In this document: positions 10,350-19,577 of the stretch, piece by piece | How positions within the stretch are numbered: position 1 is the stretch's first letter | Layout: each line of letters opens with the position of its first letter | Assembly: GCA_963814055.1 (NCBI GenBank) | Contig: CAWFBJ010000002.1 | Span: 124,001 to 188,000 of the forward strand | Source: AWTP1-13 sp963814055 | GTDB taxonomy: Bacteria; Pseudomonadota; Alphaproteobacteria; Rhizobiales; Hyphomicrobiaceae | Direction of reading: 5' to 3' | DNA: 64,000 nt | Notes under the pieces: generated by a model | Seen by the model: the letters and a program-made list of their open reading frames with translations, nothing else | Told to the model about the DNA's origin: nothing | The model's database searches: none | Program-made: the position numbers and the translations under genes

Positions 10350-11092
10350 CCGCGCTTCCGCAAACGACGGCGAAGAAGCTCGGGCTGGTGATCGATCTCG
10401 ACACCTGCGTCGGCTGCCAGGCGTGCGCGACGAGCTGCAAGGAATGGAACAACGGCGGCTATTCCGCGCCGCTCACGGATCAGGATCCCTACGGGGCCGA
10501 TCCGCACGGCGCCTGGCTCAACCGCGTGCATGGCTTCGAGGTTGGCGATGGCGCGGCGAGCCAGACCGTGCATTTCCCGCGCTCGTGCCTGCATTGCGAG
10601 ACGCCGGCCTGCGTCACCGTCTGCCCGACCGGCGCCTCCTACAAGCGCGCCGAGGACGGCATCGTGCTGGTCGATCCCGATACCTGCATCGGCTGCAAGC
10701 TGTGCTCCTGGGCCTGTCCCTATGGCGCGCGCGAATATGACTACGACGACGGCGTCATGAAGAAATGCACGCTGTGCGTCGACCGCATCTACAACGAAAC
10801 CTTTGCCCCGGAGGATCGCGTTCCGGCCTGCGTCCGCGCCTGCCCCACGGGCGCGCGCCACTTCGGCGACCTGGGCGACCCCGAGAGTGCCGTGTCGCAG
10901 CTGGTGGCGGAGCGCGGCGGCTTCGATCTGCTGCCGGAGTTCGGCTACAAGCCGGTCAACAAGTATCTGCCGCCGCGCAAGCGGCGCGACGGGCACAAGA
11001 GCGAGCAGGCGGGTGCTGTGAGCACCGGCGCGGCAACAGGAGGCTCAGCGGAGCGCCTGTTCGCGTGGGTCGACCGCATGCTGTCGCCCTGA
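10346..11092 (+). CDS. soeB: 4Fe-4S electron-transfer subunit, SoeB-like
   Basis: A ferredoxin-type subunit of 248 residues beginning MTALPQTTAKKLGLVIDLD. It contains the four cysteine groups usual for DmsB/SoeB/PsrB proteins: CVGCQACATSC, CLHCETPACVTVCP, CIGCKLCSWACP and CTLCVDRI with ACVRACP. These hold four 4Fe-4S clusters that pass electrons between the molybdenum subunit and the membrane anchor. As given, the sequence is in frame with the upstream catalytic subunit, so a true 1192-residue fusion cannot be excluded, but the ATGA overlap and the pattern of extra bases elsewhere argue for separate genes. The membrane subunit follows 10 bp later. Confidence 0.75.
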   Translation: MTALPQTTAKKLGLVIDLDTCVGCQACATSCKEWNNGGYSAPLTDQDPYGADPHGAWLNRVHGFEVGDGAASQTVHFPRSCLHCETPACVTVCPTGASYKRAEDGIVLVDPDTCIGCKLCSWACPYGAREYDYDDGVMKKCTLCVDRIYNETFAPEDRVPACVRACPTGARHFGDLGDPESAVSQLVAERGGFDLLPEFGYKPVNKYLPPRKRRDGHKSEQAGAVSTGAATGGSAERLFAWVDRMLSP

Positions 11093-11102
11093 CACAACCA
11101 CC

Positions 11103-12050
11103 ATGCATCCAGCCTATTCGGTCATCCTGTTTACGACGGCATCGGGCGCGGGCTACGGCCTGCTCGTGTGGCTTTGCCTCTGCGGCCTGTTTGGGCTTGT
11201 CCCGACGGAGCGCTGGCTTGGCATCGCCGGCTTCGGTCTCGCTTTCGCGCTGATCACTGCCGGTCTGCTGTCTTCGACGGCGCATCTCGGCCGGCCCGAG
11301 CGCGCGTGGCGCGCGTTCTCGCAATGGCGCACTTCGTGGCTGTCGCGCGAGGGCGTGATGGCGGTGGCGACCTATGTGCCGGCGGGATTGACGGCGATCG
11401 GATGGGTGTTGCTTGAAACCATCGACGGCCTGTTCGAGGTGGCGGCCGTGCTGGCCGTGCTCGGCGCGCTCGGCACGCTCTACACGACCGGCATGATCTA
11501 CGCGTCGCTGCGCACGATCCGGCAGTGGTATCAGCCGCTCACCGCGCCGATCTACATCGCGCTGGGGCTTGCGAGCGGCGCCGTGCTGTTCAATCTGCTG
11601 CTGCGCGCGCTCGATATGGGTGACACGTGGGCCGATTGGCTTGCCGGCGTGTCCCTCGCCATCGCTGCCGGAATGAAATGGGCGTACTGGATGCGCATCG
11701 ACGGCGAGCCGCGCGAATACACCGCCGAAGCCGCCTTGGGGCTCGGCCACCTCGGCAAGGTGCGGCCGTTGGAGCCGCCGCACACGCAGCCCAACTTCGT
11801 GATGCGCGAGATGGGCTATCGCGTCGCCCGCAAGCACGCGGTGAAGCTGCGCAATCTTGCGCTGCTGCTCGGCTTCGGATTGCCTATCGCCTTGCTGCTG
11901 CTGACCACCGGTGCAAGCGTGGCGTTCTCCATTGGCGGCGCAGTGCTGGCGACGCTCTCGATGGCGGCAGGCATTGTCACCGAGCGCTGGCTGTTCTTCG
12001 CCGAGGCCGAGCACGTGTCGATGCTGTACTACGGCGCCGACGCGGCCTGA
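11103..12050 (+). CDS. soeC: DmsC/SoeC-family membrane anchor subunit
   Basis: A 315-residue integral membrane protein with about eight hydrophobic segments and the family hallmark near residues 58-85, STAHLGRPERAWRAFSQWR followed by TSWLSREG. Proteins of this type bind quinone and anchor the two electron-carrying subunits at the cytoplasmic membrane. The C-terminus WLFFAEAEHVSMLYYG is also typical. The third gene of the operon, it ends 22 bp inside the 3' end of the convergent BtuF-like gene. The SoeC-type rather than NrfD-type anchor supports a sulfite dehydrogenase or related DMSO-reductase-like complex. Confidence 0.8.
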   Translation: MHPAYSVILFTTASGAGYGLLVWLCLCGLFGLVPTERWLGIAGFGLAFALITAGLLSSTAHLGRPERAWRAFSQWRTSWLSREGVMAVATYVPAGLTAIGWVLLETIDGLFEVAAVLAVLGALGTLYTTGMIYASLRTIRQWYQPLTAPIYIALGLASGAVLFNLLLRALDMGDTWADWLAGVSLAIAAGMKWAYWMRIDGEPREYTAEAALGLGHLGKVRPLEPPHTQPNFVMREMGYRVARKHAVKLRNLALLLGFGLPIALLLLTTGASVAFSIGGAVLATLSMAAGIVTERWLFFAEAEHVSMLYYGADAA

Positions 12051-13015
12051 GATCGCACCCAGGCCGTTCCTTCGAAGCGCGCCGCCGCACGCTCAGGATG
12101 AATCATCTCGGCCAGCATTTCGGCGCTGTCGGCGAGACGCGGGCCGGGGCGGTTGAAGTAGGCGTTGCCGTCGGCGAAGTAGACGCGGCCGTTGCGAACG
12201 GCCTGCAGGCGCACCCAGCCGGGCTTGGCTTCGAGCAGCGGTAGTTCCTCCAGGCACCGCTCGAGCCCATAGCCGCAAGGCGCGACGATGATCACGTCGG
12301 GGTCGGCGGCGGCCAGAGCGTCCCACTGCATCCAATCGGAATGTTTGCCGGCCTCGCCGAAGAGATTGTGGCCGCCGGCGGCTTCGATCAGCTCGGGCAT
12401 CCAGTTGCCGCCAGCCATCAACGGCTCGACCCATTCGATGAAGGCGACGCGCGGACGTGGCCGGCCCGCGACCTGCGCGCGCACGGCTTCGATGCGCTGC
12501 TGCATCCGACCGACCAGGTCCTCGCCCGCCGCCGCGCAGCCGAGCGCATCGGCAACCCGGCGGATGTCGGCGTAGGTGTCTGCGGTGGAGTCGGGCTTGA
12601 GCGAAACGATGTGGACCGGCTGGCCGGTCCAGGTGCAGGTGGCAGCCTCCACATCGCTCAGGCTCACCGCGCAGACCTCGCAATGATCCTGGGTGACGAT
12701 CACATCGGGCGCCAGTGCTTTCAGGGCGTCGCCGTCGACGCGATAGACCGAGAGGCCATCGCGCACGATCGCCTGCACGCGGCGGTCGATCTCCGCACTG
12801 GAGCCTTCGACCTTGAATTTCGGCGCGGTGAGCTGGGGTAGCGCTGCGACGTCTGCCGGGAAGTCGCACTCGTGGCTGCGTCCGACCAGCCAGTCGCGAC
12901 CGCCCAGCGCGCACACGATCTCGGTGGCGCTGGCGATCAGGCTCACGACGCGGCGTTGCGGCCCACCTGCAGGAGCGTGGTTCTCCGGGGAACCGTAAGG
13001 CGCGGGACCTTTCAT
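12029..13015 (-). CDS. BtuF-like cobalamin/periplasmic-binding-fold protein without signal peptide
   Basis: A protein of 328 residues with the helical-backbone metal receptor fold of COG0614. The segment RRVVSLIASATEIVCALG is the usual opening of BtuF-like proteins, followed by LVGRSHECDFP, ALAPDVIVTQDHCEVC and FIEWVEPLMAGGNWMPELI. BtuF binds vitamin B12 in the periplasm, but here the chosen ATG (13015) gives MKGPAPYGSPENH, with no hydrophobic signal, and the in-frame extension to 13126 also lacks one. It may therefore be cytoplasmic, as for many such proteins annotated cobalamin-binding. No BtuC or BtuD genes are near. The 3' end overlaps the membrane anchor gene convergently. Confidence 0.7.
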   Translation of the reverse strand: MKGPAPYGSPENHAPAGGPQRRVVSLIASATEIVCALGGRDWLVGRSHECDFPADVAALPQLTAPKFKVEGSSAEIDRRVQAIVRDGLSVYRVDGDALKALAPDVIVTQDHCEVCAVSLSDVEAATCTWTGQPVHIVSLKPDSTADTYADIRRVADALGCAAAGEDLVGRMQQRIEAVRAQVAGRPRPRVAFIEWVEPLMAGGNWMPELIEAAGGHNLFGEAGKHSDWMQWDALAAADPDVIIVAPCGYGLERCLEELPLLEAKPGWVRLQAVRNGRVYFADGNAYFNRPGPRLADSAEMLAEMIHPERAAARFEGTAWVRSQAASAP

Positions 13016-13169
13016 GCTTGTTTCCGTTGGTGGGCTTGGACCTGCGTATTGCCTGAGAATTCGCCGGTTTTGCGACTGCGCGTCACTATAGAGGAACGCG
13101 CGGGCGAAGAGTCCTGCTTGACCCAACTCCGGCCATTGCGTGCACCGTCGATTTCACGCGGTCGGGGCG

Positions 13170-14849
13170 TCAGGTGAACTGGCCGCCGGTTGCTGAGCTG
13201 CCGGCTACGTTGCCGGGGAAGTAGGTGCCATTCGCCGCCGTGCCCGTACCGATGATAATCGCGTTGACGGTGACCGAGCAGCGTGTGCCCGTGGCCGATC
13301 CGCTGAACGTCTGCGACGTGGAGCGGATGGTGCCGAGATTGACCGCGTTGGCAAACGTCGTGAAGGCGGGCGTGCCAGAGACCGTCGTGGTGATGCCGCC
13401 CGGAACATAAATGACTCCGCCGACTTCCGCGTAGTAGTGATAGCCGGCGGCGCCGCTGATCGTGTAGTTGCCGGTCATGAACACGATGCACTGCTGGCCC
13501 GCATAGATATGAATGCTGCTCGGGCAGGCACCGAACTCCACGCCGGCGATCGTCAGGCCCGACCCCAGAATAAGAGAAAAGCCGTTGCCGGAGGTCGTGG
13601 TCTGAACCTTCAGGTTCTTGACGGTCCACAGGCTCTTGATGCCATCCAGCGAGAAACAGGAAGCCGCCGTCGGATTGACGATCGTAGTGTTGCCGACGCC
13701 CTCGATCGTGCAGCGGCCGGCACCGACAAAATTCTTGATCGTGTTCGCACCGGTATAGGTACCGGCCTGCACCGAGATCGTCACGTTGTAGATCGACACG
13801 TCCAGGCCGCCGACGATGTCGATGGCCTTCTGGATGGTCAGGAAGGCGCCGCCGCTCGTGTTCGCCAGGCCATCGTTGCTGTCGCTGCCGTCGGCGCGCA
13901 CATAGTAGGTGCGATTGGCTGTCAGGATCTCGCGCCTCGGCGTCAGCGGAAACGATGCCGCACCCGTGGTGCGGTCGATGACGATGGCTTCCTTCCAGGT
14001 CGAGCCGTCTGCGCTGACCTTGAAATGGAAGTTGTCGTCGCCAGCTGGTCCCCATCTCCGCGCGGCCCGAGGCGGCCGGTTTGAAACAGCAGGCTTGCGG
14101 TATCGCCGGCCGCGTTCTTGTTGATCTTGTGCTGATGGCCGTTGCCGGCATGGTTGAACAGGCTGGCGGCTGCGGCGATGACGAATTTCGTGGTTGCGTC
14201 CGCCGTGGCGTTGACGCCGAACAGCGCTGCCTTGGGGTGGCCTGAGCCTTTGCCGGCAAGCGTGAGGTCGATGTTGGTATCGGCGCCCTCGGCGGCGATT
14301 TGCGGCGCGCTGCCAGTCGCGGCGTTGGTGATGCCGATCTGATTTACGGCGCTCGCCGTCTTGTGAAATGTGACCTGCTCGTTGCCGGCGTCATCGGTGA
14401 CTCCAGTGCCGTTATCGAAGCCGATGTTATGGCCGTTGGCATCGAGGTCGCCGCCGAGTTGAGGGGTGGTGTCTTCGACGACGTTGTCGAGCGTACCGCC
14501 TCCCCCACCGCCGGCAAATGCGGTCCACGCGGAGCCGGTCCACACATAGAGCGCATCCTCATCGGCGGCCCAGGCCAGCCAGCCTTCCACGCGGGGCATA
14601 GAACGCCCAGGCCCCGTCCTGGTAGGCGGCGACTTTTCCCGCCTGGCCGGACCATGCGCCCGTTGGACTTGCGGCCACGATGTAGCGCGCGCCTTCGGCG
14701 GGGGAGCCTGGCGGCGAGCTTAGGTCTTTGTCGAGCACCATGAGCTGGACGACGGCATCGAGGGCACGCAGCGCCTCGTTGTGCGTGACATGTTTCTGAG
14801 CCTGGGCGGCCATGATGAAGGGGAGTTGGAGGTTGCTGGTGGTGTCCAT
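13170..14849 (-). CDS. orphan phage/GTA-like tail fibre with DUF2793 and beta-helix regions (frameshifted)
   Basis: About 560 residues. The N-terminal part (MDTTSNLQLPFIMAAQAQKH, then VTHNEALRALDAVVQLMVLD) is a DUF2793 domain, found in tail-fibre proteins of alphaproteobacterial phages and gene transfer agents. The middle has beta-rich sequence (GADTNIDLTLAGKGSG, GHQHKINKNAAGDTASLLF). The C-terminal 250 residues begin TYYVRADGSDSNDGL, a right-handed beta-helix type start, and continue as Gly/Thr/Val-rich repeats. The frame changes near 14595, 14075 and 14045; removing single bases gives FYAPREGWLAWAADED and SGRAEMGTSGDDNFHFKVS. Net length is 3n, consistent with three insertions. No other phage gene lies within the window. 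The role, receptor binding by a particle made elsewhere in the genome, is inference. Confidence 0.75.
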
Positions 14850-14989
14850 GCAGGCGGGCTCTCGGGGCTGTTTTCCATTGCCAGGCCCTATTTGAACACA
14901 CCCCAGACCCCCCGGGGATAAGTGGCCGCCGACCCGGCCGAAGCCGCCTGCTACGGGGCCGAACGAGATGATTAACAAGCGCGGGGGCG

Positions 14990-15020
14990 TAAAAAAAAGA
15001 GCCGCCTCGCGGGCGGCTCA
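14990..15020 (-). terminator. intrinsic terminator
   Basis: On the reverse strand an 8-bp perfect stem GAGCCGCC / GGCGGCTC (15019-15012 and 15006-14999) with a five-base loop is followed by eight T residues (the A run at 14991-14998). It lies downstream of the DUF1192 gene and upstream of the tail fibre, so it ends DUF1192 transcription and isolates the tail-fibre gene. Confidence 0.9.
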
Positions 15021-15183
15021 AAAGTTAACAGGGAGGCGTCAAACAGAGTGGGCAAGGCCACTCGAATCCAGATGGCTGGATAGATGCCGATACTGGCCTG
15101 GAATGGATAAGGAACAGTAAATCGCCATATCAGAATGTGGCGATGCGCCTTGGTGCCCGGCGGGGATGGATGGGCGCGCGGCC

Positions 15184-15373
15184 TCAGGTCTTGAAGACAG
15201 CGGCAGCCGCGGCCTCGTGCGCCTTCTTGGCCTGGATCTCCCCGCGCACGCGATCGGATCTCGCGCCCGAGTTCCACGAGGCGCTCCTCGAGTTCGGAGA
15301 CGGACAGGGTTCGCAAATCTTCGCCCAAGGTGATCGCCTTAGCCGGTCGCGGTTTCTGTTCATCCCAATCCAT
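15184..15373 (-). CDS. DUF1192 family small protein (one frameshift)
   Basis: A protein of about 62 residues. It starts MDWDEQKPRPAKAITLGEDL, continues LRTLSVSELEERLVELGREI, and after a frame change near 15257 reads RVRGEIQAKKAHEAAAAAVF before a TGA at 15184. This is the DUF1192 pattern: an acidic start, the LSVxELxERI segment and a short coiled coil ending in an Ala-rich tail. In the given sequence GAGATCCGATCG would read in frame as GAGATCGATCG with one C removed, and the length is 3n+1. Function is unknown. Divergent placement from a quinone oxidoreductase is a recurrent arrangement in Hyphomicrobiales. Confidence 0.75.
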
Positions 15374-15497
15374 GATCTGCTCCCGATCGGGCACCTTACT
15401 CACGGATGAGTTTGGCACGACTTGCCCCTTGTCTCAATCGCTGGCCTCGGGCATGTGAGACGCGCAGGATATTTCTCACCGCGTTCAGGAGTACGAC

Positions 15498-16496
15498 ATG
15501 GCAAGCACGCCGCAGACGATGACCGCCGTTGCCATTTCGACGCCGGGCGGACCGGAGGTTCTGAAGCCGGTCGAGATGCCCACGCCGAAACCGGGCGCGG
15601 GCCAGGTTCTGGTCAAGGTGGCGGCGGCAGGCGTCAATCGGCCGGACGTGCAGCAGCGCATCGGCGCCTATCCGCCGCCGCCGGGACACTCGACGCTGCC
15701 GGGTCTGGAAATCGCCGGCGAGGTGGCGGAGACCGGCGCGGATGTCACGCGCTGGCGCGTGGGCGACAAAGTGTGCGCGCTGGTCAACGGCGGCGGCTAC
15801 GCGCAGTACTGCATCGCCGAGGAAACGGCGGCGCTGCCCATTCCTCAAGGCCTCGACATGATCCACGCGGGGGCCGTGCCGGAGACTTTCTTCACCGTGT
15901 GGAACAACGTGTTCGAGCGCGGGAAGCTTCAATCCGGCGAATGGTTCCTGGTGCATGGCGGCAGCAGCGGCATCGGCACCACAGCGATCCAGCTGGCCAA
16001 GGCGTTCGGCGCGAAGGTGCTGGCGACGGCCGGGTCTGCCGACAAGTGCAAGGCGTGCCTGGATCTCGGCGCGGACCGGGCCATCAACTACAAGACGGAA
16101 GATTTTGTGGCGGTGTGCAAGGACGCAACCGGCGGCAAGGGCGTCAACGTCACGCTCGACATGGTCGGCGGCGACTATACGGACAAGAATATCATCGCCG
16201 CGGCTGACGATGCGCGGATCGTGCAGATCGCGACGCTGGGCGGCGCCGACGTGAAGTTCAATATTTCGCGGCTGATGGTCAAGCGCGTGACCCTGACGGG
16301 CTCGACCCTGCGGCCGCGCACGCGCGAGGTGAAGGCGGGTTTTGCCCGTGCCCTGGAAGAGAAAGTCTGGCCGCTGTTCGGTGCGGGCAAGATCAAGGTG
16401 GTGATGGATTCCACCTTCCCGCTCGCCCAGGCCGCAGACGCGCACCGCCGGCTGGAGACCAGCCAGCACATCGGCAAGATCGTGCTGACGGTGTAA
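15498..16496 (+). CDS. NAD(P)H-quinone oxidoreductase, PIG3/MDR family
   Basis: A 332-residue medium-chain dehydrogenase/reductase without the catalytic zinc residues. It has the N-terminal GroES-like fold (LVKVAAAGVNRPDVQQRIG), the quinone-reductase segment PPPPGHSTLPGLEIAGEV and the NADPH motif HGGSSGIGTTAIQLAKAFGA near residue 155. It would reduce quinones or other alpha,beta-unsaturated carbonyls in the cytoplasm using NADPH. A ribosome-binding site (AGGAG at 15487-15491) precedes the ATG at a normal distance. The gene is divergent from DUF1192 with a 124-bp shared promoter region. Confidence 0.85.
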   Translation: MASTPQTMTAVAISTPGGPEVLKPVEMPTPKPGAGQVLVKVAAAGVNRPDVQQRIGAYPPPPGHSTLPGLEIAGEVAETGADVTRWRVGDKVCALVNGGGYAQYCIAEETAALPIPQGLDMIHAGAVPETFFTVWNNVFERGKLQSGEWFLVHGGSSGIGTTAIQLAKAFGAKVLATAGSADKCKACLDLGADRAINYKTEDFVAVCKDATGGKGVNVTLDMVGGDYTDKNIIAAADDARIVQIATLGGADVKFNISRLMVKRVTLTGSTLRPRTREVKAGFARALEEKVWPLFGAGKIKVVMDSTFPLAQAADAHRRLETSQHIGKIVLTV

Positions 16497-16678
16497 GGCG
16501 CCGATCTGCTCTCGCTGGGTCCGGTTTAGCCAGTCCTTGCTTTGTTTCAGCTGCCGCGACGGCGGGGTAGACTTTGCCATGCAAGGATTCGCGTGGCCGG
16601 CAAGGTACAATCAAGCGATTCGGCCAATGCGATCCGCGTGTACCGCCGACGCATTTCAAAAAACACGAAGAGATTGCC

Positions 16679-16873
16679 ATGACGCAGCCGGCACCGTCGT
16701 TTCCAGCGTTCGATGAGTGGGAGAAAATGAGCGAGCGCGAGCAGGATGCGCTGCTCGACAGGTTGGAAACGACAAAGCAGCGCGGCTTGGCCATCAAGCG
16801 CGTCGTGATGGGTCTGCTCGGCGTCGCTGTCTGTGCGGCGACCTGTGCGATGCTTCTGACGCTGCGGCCGTAA
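16679..16873 (+). CDS. small membrane protein, unknown
   Basis: A 64-residue protein: an acidic, polar N-terminal half (SFPAFDEWEKMSEREQDALL) followed by a basic linker and one C-terminal membrane helix (VVMGLLGVAVCAATCAML). The ATG at 16679 follows an AAGAGA ribosome-binding sequence, which is why I prefer it to the in-frame ATG at 16574. The layout suggests a cytoplasmic helix tethered to the membrane. I recognise no family. It ends 6 bp before the stop of the convergent HAD gene. Confidence 0.5.
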   Translation: MTQPAPSFPAFDEWEKMSEREQDALLDRLETTKQRGLAIKRVVMGLLGVAVCAATCAMLLTLRP

Positions 16874-16879
16874 GCGCCG

Positions 16880-17741
16880 CTACCACGCCAGGGCCGGCAA
16901 CGCAGCGATGGGCGAGAAGGGGCGATCGGCGAACAGCTTTGTCAGCGCGGGCGCGCTCAGGCCTTCGGGCAGGAAGATCGGGCTGGCGATGAAGACCGAG
17001 CGGAAGCCGGCATTGTGGGCACCCTTCAGGTCGGTCTCGACGCCGTCGCCGATGCAAAGAATGTTCTCCTTGGCAACGGGCCGGCCCTTGAGGCGGGCGA
17101 TCTCGCGCAGCGTGCGGTCGTAGATGGGGACGTGGGGCTTGCCGGCGTAGGTGACCTTGCCGCCCTTCGCTTCGTAGTCGGCGGCGAGCGCGCCCGCGCA
17201 GTAGATGAAGTTCTTCGCCGCGCTCGACCATGATGTCAGGGTTGGCGCAGATCATCGGAACCTGGCGCGCGAGCAGTCCCTCGAACAGGCCGGCATAGTC
17301 GGCGGGCGTTTCCGTCGAGTCGTCGTAAAGCCCCGAGCAGATGACCACCTCGGCGGCCTCAGGCGCAGAGAAACGCACCTCGTAGCCTTCGAACAGGCCG
17401 CGATCGCGCTCCGGCCCGATGTGCAGGAGAGGCCGGCCTTGCCAGTCGGCGATCATCTCGCGGGTGGCGTCTCCGGAAGTGACACCGGTGTCGTAGGCAT
17501 CGGGGTCGACACCCAGCGACGTCATGTGTGGAATGACCGCCGAAAAAGGGCGCGGCGCGTTCGACAGCAGTACGACAATGCCGCCACGGGCGCGGAAGCG
17601 CCGGCACGCGTCGCCGGCCGCAGCGTGGGCGCGCGCGCCGTTGTGCATGACGCCCCAGATGTCGACGATCCAGGCTTCGCTGGTGTCGGCGAGCGGGGCG
17701 ATGGAGGAAAGGATCGGCGAGGCTGGGTTCATCAGCCTCAC
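16880..17741 (-). CDS. HAD-superfamily class IIA hydrolase, TIGR01459 type (one frameshift)
   Basis: About 287 residues. Motif I is WIVDIWGVMHNG near residue 24, with Asp nucleophile. Motif II is VVLLSNAPRPF, and the C-terminal motif is ILCIGDGVETDLKGAHNAG, which gives the metal-binding aspartates. These match the TIGR01459 subfamily of class IIA (NagD-like) phosphatases common in alphaproteobacteria. The frame changes near 17215 in the VERG segment; removing one base gives NFIYCAGALAADYEAKGGK and restores the frame to the TAG at 16880. Substrate unknown. The EAL gene lies 22 bp upstream on the same strand, so the two may be co-transcribed. Confidence 0.8.
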
Positions 17742-17763
17742 CTAGCGGGCCCTGGTGCGGTGA

Positions 17764-19393
17764 TCAAGCGGCGGCTGATCCCCGGTCCGAGACGACCTCG
17801 GCCTTCACGAGCTTTGGCCCGCCGAACAGGGTGCCTTTGCCCAGCAGCACGCCGAAGCCAAGGATGCGGGCCTGCAGCCACTCGTCCTGGATGCCTCCAA
17901 CGATGACTGCGAGACCGAATTCCGACAGATAGCGGCAGATGTCTGAGGCGGGAACGCGTCCGCTCGGGGCCTGCAGGCCTTCCAGGAAGACCTGTGCATC
18001 GAGCTTCACGAACTCGAAGCCCATGGCCTTCAGCCCCCCGAAATCCATCTCGAGGTGGGTCACGTCCTCGAGCGCGAATCCGAACCCGCTGGCAGCCATG
18101 CTGCCGAGCGCTTCGGAGTGCACGGGGGTGAAGGTCAGCACATCGCTCTGCGCGAACGACAGGACTAGGCGGATGCGCCCGTCGGTGCCGGGCTGCAGCG
18201 CCGCGGCGTCGAGAAATTCGTCGTCCGTCAACGATTCTCCTGCCGCTCCCGTCAGTACGGAAGCCTGAACGCCGCGCTCACTCAGACGTCGCGCCACGCG
18301 TGCTGCGCGCATCATCCGAGCAGCGTCGATGCGGGGCATCAGGCCCGAACCATGCGCCAATCGCGAGATGATGTCTTGACCGAGTACGGCGCCGTCGGCG
18401 GTGCGCAGGCGGATGCTGACCTCGTAGTGGCGCGCCCGGCCTTCCGAGAGACCCTGAATGGGCTCCAGCAGAACCTCCATCCGCTCGGCTGCAACCGCCT
18501 CGGCGATGCCTGCGAGCTGAGGATCGAGCAACGGCGGCGCACCCGGCCGGCCGGGATTGGCTGCAGCCGGCCGCCAGGGGGGCGGCAATGCGCCGTGTCC
18601 TGGCGCGCGCGCTCCGATACCGGCGGCGAGAGGTTGGCCGGTGGAATCGCCGCGCATCGTGCGGGCGGTCGTTTCCAGCGCTGCGACCGAGCGCCCGATC
18701 ATGGCATCCGCTTCGTTGTCGGGCATCACAGCGGCATTCGGCGTCATGGGTAGGGGGACCGCCGTTGAGCTCGTCAGCCAGCTTCTTGATGAGTTCCTGG
18801 ATGTGCTCGACATCCATCTCAGGCAGCTCGGCCGGCAAAGCCGGCTCATCGGACTCGCGCGCTCTGCCGGGACCCTCGCCGAGCGCGTACGGATCGAGAT
18901 CGGAGTCATCGGCGAAATAGGGACTGCGCGAGGGGCGGAACGTGAAAGGATCGGGCGCAGGTGCCGCCTCATCCGCACCCGAATCCATGCCGGCCGGCAT
19001 CGGCAGCGGTTCGGGCCAGATTCCCGGTTGCGAACGGTGCGGCGGCGGCTCAGCGCCGGGAGCCATTGCGCGCGGAGGAGCATTGAGCGCGCTTCGAGCC
19101 AGCGCCGTTTCAAATCGCTCGGCGGCCGGAGCCGTTTGCCAGTGGGAATCGCCGTAGAGCAATTCGTCGTCGTCGTCCTCGGTGTCGGCGAACGACCGCC
19201 GCACGAGCAGGTGCAGCAACAGCAGGATGCCGTAAATGGCGAGCGACGCCAGCATCGCCGAGGTGAGTTCCAGGCCAAAGCTGCTGATCAGCCAGGCGCC
19301 GGATGCGAGCGACAGCAGCGTCACAGAGAGGATGACGAACGCGTCGCCGAAGCGCGCGAGCAGGGGTTGGGGCTTGGCCAACTGTCGTGTCAT
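17764..19393 (-). CDS. membrane-anchored degenerate EAL-domain protein (TipF-like), one frameshift
   Basis: About 543 residues. Two membrane helices lie at the N-terminus (FVILSVTLLSLASGAWLI and AMLASLAIYGILLLLHLLV). A long acidic, Pro-rich linker contains a short predicted coiled coil (MDVEHIQELIKKLADELNG). The C-terminal 260 residues form an EAL fold. The signature EAL reads EVS (HYEVSIRLR), and the DDFG segment reads EDVTHLEMDFGG, so metal and catalytic residues are altered and c-di-GMP hydrolysis is unlikely. Caulobacter TipF, a c-di-GMP-binding flagellar factor, has the same architecture, which suggests but does not prove a flagellar or polarity role. The frame shifts once at the G run 18753-18757; length is 3n+1. 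ATG 19393 is chosen over an upstream in-frame ATG at 19495 because coding-like sequence begins there. Confidence 0.7.
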
Positions 19394-19577
19394 GCAACAG
19401 ACCCACTGAAAACTTCGTTTCGAATCGCTGGGATAGCTTGTCTGCAGGGACGCTGCACAGGCAACCGTCGCAGCGCAGCTATCACCAGTTTTCACCCATC
19501 ACGATTTTTGGAGACGGCATCTCGGGCCGATGGCATGACTGGGGTGGTCGGGCCGGTTGTTCAGAATGGAAGAGGCC

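Noticed and set aside
9413..10996. Reverse-strand open frame of 527 codons inside the molybdoenzyme genes
   Set aside because: Shadow of the forward gene; composition typical of the complementary strand of GC-rich genes.
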